This document shows, piece by piece, positions 23,298 to 31,781 of a stretch of 37,347 bases of DNA. How positions within the stretch are numbered: the stretch's first letter is position 1; each line of letters opens with the position of its first letter. A program made the translations under genes and the position numbers. This DNA comes from Syntrophaceae bacterium (GTDB taxonomy: Bacteria; Desulfobacterota; Syntrophia; Syntrophales; PHBD01): contig JABLXX010000015.1 in assembly GCA_013177825.1 (NCBI GenBank), forward strand, positions 1 to 37,347. Direction: 5' to 3'. The notes beneath the pieces were generated by a model that saw only the letters and a program-made list of their open reading frames with translations, was not told where the DNA came from and made no database searches.

Positions 23298-24249
23298 CGG
23301 TACCTTCCATGGATGTGAGGTGTTTTGTAAGGTCTTCCGGCAGGGTGAAAAGCCCGGCCGACTGCTCCGGCAGGGAGGCCTCGAGACGAACCCGCTGCAG
23401 GGGGATTCCCGGAGCGACCTTTTCCCGCAGGATACCGGCCGTGCGGTCCGCCGTCCTGCGGTTTTCTTCGGTGACCTTGTTCTGGATCAGCAGCCGCAGG
23501 GGCAGCTTCAATTCCTTCAGACCGTCCAGGAGCCGTTCCGATTCACGCAGGGACAGGATGTCGGGATTGAAAACGAGAACAATGCCACAGCCCCGGCCCT
23601 GGAGAATGCGGTTCAATGCCACATAGTTCGAGTGGAGCGCCTTGAGACGCTTGAGGATGTCGTCATCATCCTCCCGGTAGTTGAGGACGATCTCCCGGCT
23701 TTTCGCCTCGGCGTCGGCGGCGCCGCGGATCTTCTGGATGGTGAAGCGCTTCTTCAGGATTTGCCGGCGGATGGCTGTGAGGCGTTCAATCCATGTGATG
23801 GTGACCTGGGGCAGGGCCAGGAAGCGAAGAGTCAGGCCCGTGGGCGGCGTATCGAAGAGGATGTAGTCGAAGCGGGTGTCTTCGCGAATCGTCTTCTCGA
23901 TGCTGGTGAGGAGGGCGTATTCCTCGATGCCCGGCGAATACTGGAGGACGGAGAAATACGAGTCGAGATTGAGCACCTGCAGGTAGTTGTAGGTCTCCGA
24001 GAGGACCGTGACCTCCCGCTTCAGGTACGCCCGGGTCAGCTTTTTCAGGTCCACTTCTTCAAGGTGCAAGTTGTCGGTGAAGCGTTTCCGCCGGCCCCGG
24101 AGGGTTACGCCGAAGACGTCCCCCAGGTTGTGGGCCGGGTCCAGGGAGACGACCAGAACGCGGTGGCGCTGCGAAAGCTGCCAGGCCGCCGCCGCCGCCA
24201 TGGTCGATTTTCCGACGCCGCCCTTGCCCGTGTAAAAGAGAATCCTCAT
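23290..24249 (-). CDS. ArsA/Get3-family ATPase
   Basis: The 319-residue protein has a deviant Walker A loop GKGGVGKST (residues 8-16), the switch I segment LDPAHNLGD with Asp37, and switch II FDTPPTGLTLRFL. This is the ArsA/Get3 class of dimeric signalling ATPases. The Cys pair that binds zinc in Get3 and the metal-binding Cys residues of ArsA are absent, and no ars genes are nearby, so neither arsenite export nor tail-anchored protein insertion is implied. It overlaps a small upstream gene by four bases (ATGA) and the membrane-protein gene downstream by eight, so all three are made together. Confidence 0.88.
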   Translation of the reverse strand: MRILFYTGKGGVGKSTMAAAAAWQLSQRHRVLVVSLDPAHNLGDVFGVTLRGRRKRFTDNLHLEEVDLKKLTRAYLKREVTVLSETYNYLQVLNLDSYFSVLQYSPGIEEYALLTSIEKTIREDTRFDYILFDTPPTGLTLRFLALPQVTITWIERLTAIRRQILKKRFTIQKIRGAADAEAKSREIVLNYREDDDDILKRLKALHSNYVALNRILQGRGCGIVLVFNPDILSLRESERLLDGLKELKLPLRLLIQNKVTEENRRTADRTAGILREKVAPGIPLQRVRLEASLPEQSAGLFTLPEDLTKHLTSMEGTDV

Positions 24250-24530
24250 CCTTCGACCCCCAGGATGCCCATCATCTCCGCCAGCGTGTCCGGGGCGTCC
24301 TCCGCACGCTGATGAAGCACCCGCAGTTCCTTCTCCATAAATGGCAGGAGTTCCACCGACAGAAAGGTCGGCGGCGCCGGGAGACCCACAAAGGATCCCA
24401 GGAGAAGGAGTGCGAAGATGTTCTCCAGTTCCCGCTCCTCAATGCAGGTCAGCGCCGCCAGACGCTCCCGCTGGGCGGTGCCCAGGCCGGAGGCGATATC
24501 ACGGCAGTAGCGGAAAAAGGAAGATCGCAT
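24246..24530 (-). CDS. Small conserved-looking partner of the ArsA-type ATPase
   Basis: This 94-residue protein is largely helical, with a hydrophobic stretch around residues 38-62 (NIFALLLLGSFVGLPAPP) and an acidic C-terminus. I do not recognise the family. It is the first gene of a three-gene cluster with the ATPase, with an ATGA overlap. The ATG at 24528-24530 is preferred to a GTG two codons earlier; no clear ribosome site supports either. The hydrophobic stretch could be a membrane hairpin or a buried helix. Confidence 0.65.
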   Translation of the reverse strand: MRSSFFRYCRDIASGLGTAQRERLAALTCIEERELENIFALLLLGSFVGLPAPPTFLSVELLPFMEKELRVLHQRAEDAPDTLAEMMGILGVEG

Positions 24531-24550
24531 GAACACCGGGCCGGGAAAGG

Positions 24551-24582
24551 GAACCGGCGCGGAGTTCGCCCCGCGCCGGTTC
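24551..24582 (-). terminator. Hairpin terminator after cstA
   Basis: A perfect 12-bp GC-rich stem (24551-24562 with 24571-24582) with an eight-base loop lies 31 bases past the cstA stop. On the minus strand it is followed by CCTTTCCC, a weak U tract, so termination may be partial and the ATPase cluster could be read through from cstA. Confidence 0.6.
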
Positions 24583-24612
24583 GTCGTTCAAAAGGCGGTT
24601 GTCGATGCCGTC

Positions 24613-26388
24613 CTACTTCTTCCCCGACTTCGCGAAGTCGACGATGAAGAGGATGTTCAACAGCAACATGATCCCCATGATGATCTGGACCGTCCAGCCC
24701 GGACCGGCGCTCTTGGCGATTGCTCCGGGCATGACGACGTACATGAACCAGATGATGGCCGCCGTGACGGTGAACCAGAGGATCCAGGCGGGAACCGTGG
24801 CCATGATGGCGAACTGGGACTTCAGCCGCTTGGATGCATAGGCCGCTCCGGTCATCAGGGCGATAGACGCGATGAGCTGGTTGGCGGCGCTGAAGGACGG
24901 CCAGAGGATGGTGAACTGATTGCTCCAGGCCAGGTAGATGCCGATGGCCGCCGGGATCAGCGAGGCGGTCCAGCGGAAGGTCAGGGCCTTGTAGAGGCCC
25001 TCCGCCTTGTCCTTCAGGGGCTGCAGCATCTCGACCAGGCAGTAGCGAGCCAGACGGTTCGTCGTGTCGAGGGTCGTAAGCGCGAAGGCGGAGATCCAGA
25101 GTCCCGCGATGATCTTGACGATCTTCACGGGGATGAAGGCCAGGAAGGTGGCCGCCACCATGTCGGAGAAGCACTGGACGATCATGTTCGGTGCCGAGAG
25201 CTTCAGGACCGTCGTCGTCTTCGTGTAGAGTTCTCCCCAGTTGTCCATGGTCAGGGCCAGCGTCGGGGCCGTGAAGGCGGCGCCCGCGGCGGCGGCCTTG
25301 GCGGCGTCGGCGGCCACCTGGGCGGCGTGGGCGTTCTGGATGGCCGTGTATCCGAACCCGCCGATGGCGCAGATGATCACCGTCGAGAGGAATCCTTCCG
25401 TGAACATGGCGCCGTACCCGACGAAAAGACCGTCACTTTCCTTGGACAGCTGCTTGGATGACGTTCCCGATGCGACGAGGGAGTGGAAACCCGAGAGAGA
25501 GCCGCAGGCGATGACCAGCGGGATGGCGGGCCAGAACGGTGTCGGCTTGCCGCCCAGGAGGATCGGGGAGAACGTCGTGGCCATGGGGATCTCGAAGCCC
25601 CGGAAACTGACAACGGCGGCAATGAACCCGAGGGCGATGCCGAAGTACAGGAGGAAGGAGTTCATGTAATCCCGAGGTTGAAGGAGAATGTTCACCGGGA
25701 TCGCCGCGGCAATGATGATGTAAACGAAGAGGACCACCATCCACACGTTATAGCTGCCCGGGACGGGGATCTCCGATCCCAGCCAGATGGCGAAGGCCAT
25801 CAGGACGATCCCAATGACCGTTGCCCCCGGCAGGTTCATCTTCACCCGGTAGATCAGGGCTCCCAAGATGAGGGCGGCGATGGTCATGTAGATGGAGGCC
25901 CCGGAGATCTCCGGAGTTTTTGCGAACATCAGGCCGATGATATTGGCGAAGGCCGCCACCACCAGGATCAGGAGGAAGAAGACGATCCAGTAGAAGGCCG
26001 TCCCCGTCCGCTTGGAGATCAGGTCGGTGGCCACGAACTGGACGGACTTGCCGTCGTAGCGTACGGACGCCATCAGGGCCAGGTAGTCATGGACGGAGCC
26101 GATCAGGACGTTGCCGATCCAGACCCACAGAAGGCCCGGAAGCCAGCCCCAGCAGAGGGCCATGGCGGGTCCGACGAGCGGTCCCGCCCCGGCGATCGAG
26201 GAAAAGTGATGCCCGAAGAGGACCGCCTTGTGGGCGGGGATGTAGTCCACGCCGTCGTAAAGGCGCTGGGAGGGCGTTGCGTTCTCGTCCGACGCCCGGA
26301 CCACGTCTCGCTCGATCTTTTTCCCGTAGGTGAAGTAAAGACCGATGTAAATGAGAAAACCGATGATGATGATCACAGTGGTGGTCAT
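24613..26388 (-). CDS. cstA: CstA-family carbon starvation transporter
   Basis: The 591-residue protein is hydrophobic throughout with about 15-16 membrane helices. It matches CstA in segments such as HHFSSIAGAGPLVGPA near residue 60, GSVHDYLALMASVRYDGKS, and SGFHSLVASGTSSKQL. Family members import peptides or pyruvate and are induced on carbon starvation. At 591 residues it is the shorter form (E. coli CstA is about 700). AAAGGAGG precedes the ATG. The gene is divergent from an XRE-cupin regulator and pyruvate-type oxidoreductase operon, with matching promoter elements, which suits a pyruvate-linked role. Confidence 0.94.
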   Translation of the reverse strand: MTTTVIIIIGFLIYIGLYFTYGKKIERDVVRASDENATPSQRLYDGVDYIPAHKAVLFGHHFSSIAGAGPLVGPAMALCWGWLPGLLWVWIGNVLIGSVHDYLALMASVRYDGKSVQFVATDLISKRTGTAFYWIVFFLLILVVAAFANIIGLMFAKTPEISGASIYMTIAALILGALIYRVKMNLPGATVIGIVLMAFAIWLGSEIPVPGSYNVWMVVLFVYIIIAAAIPVNILLQPRDYMNSFLLYFGIALGFIAAVVSFRGFEIPMATTFSPILLGGKPTPFWPAIPLVIACGSLSGFHSLVASGTSSKQLSKESDGLFVGYGAMFTEGFLSTVIICAIGGFGYTAIQNAHAAQVAADAAKAAAAGAAFTAPTLALTMDNWGELYTKTTTVLKLSAPNMIVQCFSDMVAATFLAFIPVKIVKIIAGLWISAFALTTLDTTNRLARYCLVEMLQPLKDKAEGLYKALTFRWTASLIPAAIGIYLAWSNQFTILWPSFSAANQLIASIALMTGAAYASKRLKSQFAIMATVPAWILWFTVTAAIIWFMYVVMPGAIAKSAGPGWTVQIIMGIMLLLNILFIVDFAKSGKK

Positions 26389-26519
26389 GCGCGACCTCCT
26401 TTCCAGAACAACGGGCTGTGCCCGGAAGACTTGTCCCGCCGCAGGATTCCCGGCCGTGCTCCACCTTCGAGCAGGAATGCCGGGGACCGGCGGCCCGAAG
26501 AATAATGAATTGCAGTGAA

Positions 26520-26548
26520 AAACTACTCTCCCGGCAGTTTGCAGTCAA
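26520..26548 (-). promoter_or_regulatory. cstA promoter element
   Basis: On the minus strand TTGACT (complement of 26543-26548) and TAGTTT (complement of 26520-26525), spaced 17 bases, enclose TGCCGGGAGAG. The same string TTGACT-N3-AA-N2-GCCGGGAG-TAGT appears on the plus strand at 26679-26706. Transcription from here would leave a leader of about 125 bases before cstA. That leader can fold: the minus-strand TGCTC and GAGCA pair around seven bases, and ATTCC/GGAAT extends the stem (26455-26480). Confidence 0.5.
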
Positions 26549-26678
26549 ATGATTTTTTCCCTTTGGTATATTTTTCAGAGTATTTCATAGGTGATAAATC
26601 CGCATTTTCGTAATTTTCTATGATGTCGGATTTCCGATGTCGATGTTGATTTATGATTAAAAGTTTTTGAAAAAAAAG

Positions 26679-26706
26679 TTGACTTCCAATGTGCCGGGAG
26701 TAGTCT
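26679..26706 (+). promoter_or_regulatory. Promoter element of the XRE-cupin/oxidoreductase operon
   Basis: TTGACT (26679-26684) and TAGTCT (26701-26706), 16 bases apart, with GCCGGGAG just before the -10 position. It mirrors the cstA element about 130 bases away in opposite orientation. The 382-base gap between cstA and the regulator has no gene; its middle (26549-26678) is AT-rich and contains the inverted repeat TCGGA-TT-TCCGA at 26626-26637, a possible operator. Confidence 0.5.
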
Positions 26707-26770
26707 GACCGCAGGGAGCGCACGCTGCGTTCTTCATGTTACCCGCCCGGCATCGCCATCGAGGTGCATC

Positions 26771-27367
26771 ATGAACCAGGAACAGTCAATGGAAGCGTTT
26801 GAGGGGCTCAAGATCGGTGCCAAGATCCGGGAGGCGAGGGAGAACAAGTCCCTCACCCTGCAGGATCTGGCGGCCCGATCGGGAATGACCCGGGAGAGCC
26901 TGGAGAAGATCGAGGCCGGCGAACTCGTCCCGCCCGTGGCGACCCTCCTGAAGCTGGCCCGGGCGCTGGGCGTGGGAATGGCCCGCTTCTTCGAGGACGA
27001 ACAGCCCGCAGCCCGGGTGTCCATCACCCGCCTCGCGGACCGGCGCAAGATCGCCCGCCGCCCCCACCATCACGAAGGGGAGGTGGATTACATCTACGAG
27101 GCGCTGGAGACCCGAAAACCGGAAAAGCACATGGAGCCGCTCTTCGTCGAGTTCCGGCCGCTGGAGACGGGGGACATGGTCTTCACTTGCCACGACGGCG
27201 AGGAGTTCGTTTATGTCCTGGAGGGGCGGCTCGAATTCCGCACCGACGACCGGGTGGAGGCGCTCTCCCCCGGGGAAGCCCTCTATTTCGATTCCGACCA
27301 GAACCACAGTTTCCGGGGCCTCGACGGACGGCCCGCACGTGCAATTGTCGTCGTCTGGAGCCTCTGA
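26771..27367 (+). CDS. XRE-family regulator with C-terminal cupin domain
   Basis: The 198-residue protein has a lambda-repressor-like helix-turn-helix (about residues 16-70, with LTLQDLAARSGMTRESLEKIE) and a cupin domain (about 110-196, with HDGEEFVYVLEGRLEF and PGEALYFDSDQNHSF). In such regulators the cupin binds a small metabolite or metal. It sits directly before the oxidoreductase genes (17-base gap), so it is likely part of the operon and controls it, perhaps also cstA. The ATG has GAGGTG upstream. Confidence 0.92.
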   Translation: MNQEQSMEAFEGLKIGAKIREARENKSLTLQDLAARSGMTRESLEKIEAGELVPPVATLLKLARALGVGMARFFEDEQPAARVSITRLADRRKIARRPHHHEGEVDYIYEALETRKPEKHMEPLFVEFRPLETGDMVFTCHDGEEFVYVLEGRLEFRTDDRVEALSPGEALYFDSDQNHSFRGLDGRPARAIVVVWSL

Positions 27368-27384
27368 ACAACGGGAGACGGGAC

Positions 27385-27954
27385 ATGGTGGAGATCCGGT
27401 TCCACGGCCGCGGCGGCCAGGGGACGGTGGTACTGACGATCCTCCTGGCCAAGGCTTTCTTCCAGGCGGGCTGGGAGGTTCAGAGTTTTCCATTCTTTGG
27501 GGTGGAGAGGCGGGGGGCGCCGGTGGAGGCATACCTCCGGCTGGATCGAACCAAAATCCTGGCCCGGACGAACGTCACCGCGCCGGACCACGTGGTCGTC
27601 CAGGACCAGACGCTCCTGGCGAGCATCGACGTGACCCGGGGTCTCAAGCCCGGCGGATGGGTTCTCCTGAACAGCGCTATCGACCCCGAAAATCCGGACG
27701 TTTACGCGGGGCAGCGGCTTGCCTGCGTGGACGCAGGCCGGATCGCCCTCGGTCACCGCCTCGGGAGCCGGACCGCTCCCATCGTCAATACGGCCATGAT
27801 GGGAGCCTTTGCCCGCATGTTCGGGGAACCGCCCATGGAGGCCATCGTCGCCGCCATCCGCGAAGAGGTTCCGTCGGAGCCGGACCGCAACATCGCAGCG
27901 GCCGAGGAGGCATACCGGGAAGTCCGGATCCTCGGCCGGGTCGCCGCGTCCTGA
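27385..27954 (+). CDS. porC: 2-oxoacid:ferredoxin oxidoreductase gamma subunit
   Basis: The 189-residue protein has the gamma-domain signature: RFHGRGGQGTVV at the start, FPFFGVERRGAPVEA, then VVVQDQTLL and a TAMMGAFAR segment. The gamma subunit holds coenzyme A and joins the alpha and beta subunits. It is followed after 19 bases by the flavoprotein-delta fusion. The pyruvate assignment rests on the beta subunit; other 2-oxoacids cannot be excluded. Confidence 0.9.
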   Translation: MVEIRFHGRGGQGTVVLTILLAKAFFQAGWEVQSFPFFGVERRGAPVEAYLRLDRTKILARTNVTAPDHVVVQDQTLLASIDVTRGLKPGGWVLLNSAIDPENPDVYAGQRLACVDAGRIALGHRLGSRTAPIVNTAMMGAFARMFGEPPMEAIVAAIREEVPSEPDRNIAAAEEAYREVRILGRVAAS

Positions 27955-27973
27955 CCCATCGGGAGGGGAACGC

Positions 27974-29722
27974 ATGAACCGAGACCAGAGCAGGGCCGAG
28001 GCGCTGTTTCTGCCCCGGTCCTACACCACCACGGAGAGCAACCTGACCGGCTCGTGGCGGTACCTCCGCCCGCGGTTCGAAGAGAAGACGGCCCCCTGCA
28101 GCGCCACCTGCCCGGCCGGTGAGGACATCCCCCGCATCGAGATGCTGACCACCCAGGGCGCCTTCCGGGAGGCCTGGGAAACGATCCTGATGGAGAACCC
28201 CTTTCCGGGAGTCTGCGGGCGGGTCTGTTTCCACCCCTGCGAGGGCGTCTGCAACCGCGGCGGATTCGATTCAGCGGTGGCGGTCCACACGGTGGAGCGA
28301 TTTCTCGCCGACCTTGCCCTGCGTAACGCCTTCCGGTCCGACCTGGGACGGCTCCCGACCCGAAAGGAGAAGATCGCCGTCGTCGGCGCCGGCCCCTCCG
28401 GGCTGGCCGCGGCCTTTTTCCTGGCCCGCCTGGGCTATCGCGTCAGCATCCTGGAAGCCATGCCGGAGCCGGGCGGCATCCTCCGCTGGGGGATCCCCGC
28501 GTATCGTCTCCCGAACGCCGCCCTCCGGCCCGAGATTGCCCGCCTGGAAAGCCTCGGCGTGGAGATCCGGACGGACTGCCGGATCGACCGGGCAGGACTG
28601 GAAACCCTTGAGCGGGACCACGACGCCGTGTTTCTCGGCTGCGGGTTCGGGAAGGAACGGCCGCTGGGGATCCCGGGGGAAGGGGGCGAAGGGGTCGAAG
28701 AAGGACTCACTTTCCTGGCCCGGGTCCGGGGCGGCGCGTCGCCGCCGGCAGGAGGCATGTCGATCGTCGTGGGCGGAGGGAACACCGCCGTCGACGTGGC
28801 CCGGACCTTGGTCCGCCTGGGCGGGCGGGCGGTCATCGTCTACCGGCGCCGTCGGCAGGACATGCCGGCCTTCGAAGAAGAACTGCAGCTGGCCCTGGAG
28901 GAAGGGGTCGAACTGCGGGAACTCCTGGCTCCGGCGGGTGTCCTCCGCCGGGACGGGAAGCTCCGGGTCACGTTCCGCCGGATGAGGATCGAGGGGGAGG
29001 ACGCCGACGGCCGGGGACGCATCGTGCCGGACGGCGACGCGACACTGGAGATCGAGGCGGACCGCCTGTTCAAGGCCGCGGGCGCCGGGGCGGCGCATGA
29101 CTGGCATCTCCCGCCCCGGAATGAGGCGAATCTCGTCGAACTCAGCCATTCCGTCCTTGTCGCCCCGGAAGGGCGGTCGGTGCGGGTATATGGCGGCGAC
29201 GTTACGAACGACGTCCAGATGGTCGTTACCGCCGTGGCCTCGGGCAAGCAGGCGGCCCTGGCCCTGGACGTCCTGTTCCGGGAGGGTCCGCCGACGGTGA
29301 AAGACCGTCTGGACGCCTGCGCCGTCGGTCCCGGGCCGTCCCTGTCCATGGAGATCTTCACGGGCGGACCCCGGGGGCTGCGGACCCGCCACGTCGTCCT
29401 GCCGGAGGAGATCAACACGGACTATTTCGCCTTCGAACCCCGGATCACCCAGCCGCGCCTCCTGGTGGAGGAGCGGTCCCGCTCCTTCGCCGAGATCGAT
29501 CTGAAGATCTCCGCGGGCCTGGCCATGCGCGAAGCGGGCCGTTGCTTCAACTGCGGCATCTGCAACGGCTGCGACAACTGTTACCTTTTCTGTCCCGACG
29601 TCTCCATCGCCCGCGGCCACGAAGGGGAGGACCGCCGGATCAACTACGACTACTGCAAGGGATGCGGGCTCTGTGTGGTCGAGTGTCCACGCAACGCCAT
29701 GACCCTGGAGGGGGAATCATGA
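27974..29722 (+). CDS. GltD-like flavoprotein fused to a 2x[4Fe-4S] delta domain
   Basis: The 582-residue protein joins two modules. Residues about 35-450 are GltD-like: an N-terminal Cys cluster (CSATCPAG and CGRVCFHPCEGVC), an FAD motif VVGAGPSGLAAAFFLARLGY and an NAD(P) motif IVVGGGNTAVDVARTL. Residues about 515-582 are a ferredoxin-like PorD domain with CGICNGCDNCYLFCPD and CKGCGLCVVECPR. The fusion takes the place of the delta subunit and gives the oxidoreductase an NAD(P)H-reactive site, allowing electron exchange between 2-oxoacid, ferredoxin and NAD(P)H. GGGAGGGG precedes the ATG. Its stop overlaps the alpha-subunit start (ATGA). Confidence 0.93.
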   Translation: MNRDQSRAEALFLPRSYTTTESNLTGSWRYLRPRFEEKTAPCSATCPAGEDIPRIEMLTTQGAFREAWETILMENPFPGVCGRVCFHPCEGVCNRGGFDSAVAVHTVERFLADLALRNAFRSDLGRLPTRKEKIAVVGAGPSGLAAAFFLARLGYRVSILEAMPEPGGILRWGIPAYRLPNAALRPEIARLESLGVEIRTDCRIDRAGLETLERDHDAVFLGCGFGKERPLGIPGEGGEGVEEGLTFLARVRGGASPPAGGMSIVVGGGNTAVDVARTLVRLGGRAVIVYRRRRQDMPAFEEELQLALEEGVELRELLAPAGVLRRDGKLRVTFRRMRIEGEDADGRGRIVPDGDATLEIEADRLFKAAGAGAAHDWHLPPRNEANLVELSHSVLVAPEGRSVRVYGGDVTNDVQMVVTAVASGKQAALALDVLFREGPPTVKDRLDACAVGPGPSLSMEIFTGGPRGLRTRHVVLPEEINTDYFAFEPRITQPRLLVEERSRSFAEIDLKISAGLAMREAGRCFNCGICNGCDNCYLFCPDVSIARGHEGEDRRINYDYCKGCGLCVVECPRNAMTLEGES

Positions 29723-30897
29723 GACGGGTCCTCGAGGGAAGTCATGCCGTGGCCGAGGCGGTTCGGCTGGCCAGGGTCCAGGTCATCTCGGCCTACCCCA
29801 TCACGCCGCAGACGCACATTGTGGAAATCCTCTCGGACTATTGCGCCTCGGGGAAGATGAACGCCCGCTTCCTCCGGGTCGAGAGCGAGCACTCCTGCCT
29901 GGCGGCCCTGATTGGAGCCCAGAGCACCGGCGTCCGGACCTTTACCGCCACCTCCTCCCAGGGGCTGGCCCTGATGCACGAGCTCCTGCACTGGGCCTCC
30001 GGGGCACGCCTGCCCATCGTCATGGCGGAGGTGAACCGGGCCCTCGCGCCTGGGTGGAACATCTGGACGGACCAGAGCGACAGCCTGGCCCAGCGGGACA
30101 CCGGCTGGATGCAGTTCTACTGCGAGGACGCCCAGGAGGTCCTCGACACGATGCTGATGGCCTACCGCCTGGCGGAGATGGTGAACCTCCCCGCCATGGT
30201 GGTCCTGGACGCCTTTTTCCTTTCCCACACGTATGAGCCGGTGGACGTGCCCGGGCAGGAGGAAGTGGACCGCTTCCTGCCTGCATACGCACCGGGTTTC
30301 CGCCTGGACACGGCCCATCCCTTTGCCCTGAGCCCCCTGGTGGCGCCGAACGCTTACATGGAGATGCGCTACGAGATCGCCGCCGCCATGGAGGACGTCC
30401 TGGAGAAGCTCGACTCCGTCGAAGGGGAATTCGCCGGGATCTTCGGCCGCCGTTACGGCGCTGTGGAGGCGGTCCGCTGCGAAGACGCCGACATCGTCCT
30501 GGTGACCAGCGGGACGGTGACGAGCACGGCAAGGATTCTTCTCGAAGAACTGCGGGCAAAGGGGGAAAAGGTCGGCATTCTGAAAATCAAGATGTTCCGC
30601 CCATTCCCGGTGGAGGCCATCCGCCGGGCCCTGGCGGGGGCGAAAAAGATCGCCGTGGTGGACCGCAACTTCTCCTTCGGGGCGACAGGCATCTTCGCGC
30701 AGGAGGTGCGGGCCGCCGTCTGCAACGTGCCGGAACATCCGCCCGTCTTCGGGTTCATCGCCGGCCTGGGAGGGCGGGACATCACGACGGGCGTGCTGGC
30801 GTCGATGATCGAACAGACCAAGACCGCCGAGGCTCCGCCGGCGGAAAGCATCTGGATCGGGCTTACGGAGGCCGCCTATGCAACTGGACGTTCTTGA
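29719..30897 (+). CDS. porA: 2-oxoacid:ferredoxin oxidoreductase alpha subunit
   Basis: The 392-residue subunit has the pyrimidine-binding domain features AYPITPQTHIVE, an ESEHSCLAALIGAQ helix, and ATSSQGLALMHELLHWASG, plus a C-terminal transketolase-like domain (about residues 245-390). With the beta subunit it forms the thiamine diphosphate site that decarboxylates the 2-oxoacid and passes it to CoA. It starts inside the stop of the upstream gene and overlaps porB by 20 bases, so subunits are made in step. Length fits PorA (about 390). Confidence 0.93.
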   Translation: MRRVLEGSHAVAEAVRLARVQVISAYPITPQTHIVEILSDYCASGKMNARFLRVESEHSCLAALIGAQSTGVRTFTATSSQGLALMHELLHWASGARLPIVMAEVNRALAPGWNIWTDQSDSLAQRDTGWMQFYCEDAQEVLDTMLMAYRLAEMVNLPAMVVLDAFFLSHTYEPVDVPGQEEVDRFLPAYAPGFRLDTAHPFALSPLVAPNAYMEMRYEIAAAMEDVLEKLDSVEGEFAGIFGRRYGAVEAVRCEDADIVLVTSGTVTSTARILLEELRAKGEKVGILKIKMFRPFPVEAIRRALAGAKKIAVVDRNFSFGATGIFAQEVRAAVCNVPEHPPVFGFIAGLGGRDITTGVLASMIEQTKTAEAPPAESIWIGLTEAAYATGRS

Positions 30898-31759
30898 CCA
30901 GGAACTGATGTGTTCGGGCCACGTGGGCTGCCCGGGGTGCGGGGCTACCATCGCCATGCGCTTTTTCCTCAAGACCCTGGGGGAAAAAACCGTCATGGTC
31001 CTGCCGGCCTGCTGCTGGTCCGTCATCGCCGGCCCCTATCCCCAGTCAACCCTGAAGATCCCGGTCATCCATACGGCGTTTGAAACGGGGGGAGCCACCG
31101 CTACCGGCGTCCGGGCGGCCCTCGACATGCTGGGGGACACCGAGACGACCGTCGTCACCTGGGCCGGCGACGGGGGGACCTTCGACATCGGCTTCCAGGC
31201 CTTAAGCGGCGCCGTGGAGCGGAACGAGGACTTCATCTACGTCTGCTACGACAACGAAGCCTACATGAACACGGGGATCCAGCGCAGCTCCTCGACCCCT
31301 TACGGGGCCTGGACGACGACGACCCCGGGTACGCACTGGAAGCATCTGCGGAAAAAGAACATCGTGGAGGCCCTGGTGGCGCACCGGATTCCCTATGCGG
31401 CGACGGCGAACATCGCCTTCCCGGAGGACCTCGTCCGGAAGGCCCGGAAGGCCAAGTCCATCAAGGGTTCCCGGTTCCTCCACATCTTTGCGAGCTGTCC
31501 CACGGGCTGGCGGATTCCCTCCGAGATGTCCATCAAGATCGCCCGCATGGCCGTCCAGACGAACATCTTCCCCCTCTATGAGGTGGAGGATGGCGTCCGG
31601 TACACCATCAACTACAAGCCCAGGGAATACCTCGTGCGGGAGTACTTCAAGCTCCAGGGGCGGTTCCGGCACCTGACAGACCAGGACCTGGACGCGATCC
31701 AGGAGATGGTGAACGAGGACTGGCAGCTCCTGCTCCGAAAGGCAGGGGAGCACGCCTGA
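30878..31759 (+). CDS. porB: 2-oxoacid:ferredoxin oxidoreductase beta subunit, pyruvate type
   Basis: The 293-residue subunit has the thiamine diphosphate motif GDGGTFDIGFQ ending in YDNEAYMNTG, and 4Fe-4S ligands including Cys18 and Cys21 in HVGCPGCGAT. The segments TGIQRSSSTPYGAWTTTTP and SCPTGWR are typical of pyruvate oxidoreductases rather than 2-oxoglutarate or branched-chain enzymes. It overlaps the alpha gene by 20 bases and ends the operon; a convergent gene ends 22 bases away. Confidence 0.92.
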   Translation: MQLDVLDQELMCSGHVGCPGCGATIAMRFFLKTLGEKTVMVLPACCWSVIAGPYPQSTLKIPVIHTAFETGGATATGVRAALDMLGDTETTVVTWAGDGGTFDIGFQALSGAVERNEDFIYVCYDNEAYMNTGIQRSSSTPYGAWTTTTPGTHWKHLRKKNIVEALVAHRIPYAATANIAFPEDLVRKARKAKSIKGSRFLHIFASCPTGWRIPSEMSIKIARMAVQTNIFPLYEVEDGVRYTINYKPREYLVREYFKLQGRFRHLTDQDLDAIQEMVNEDWQLLLRKAGEHA

Positions 31760-31781
31760 TCATCGGGAGCTCGGCTGACGA

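Noticed and set aside
23290-24249. Arsenite-resistance function for the ArsA-like ATPase
   Set aside because: Metal-binding cysteines and ars neighbours are absent.
26771-27367. Toxin-antitoxin reading of the XRE gene
   Set aside because: The protein is a full XRE-cupin regulator at the head of a metabolic operon, and no small toxin gene is adjacent.
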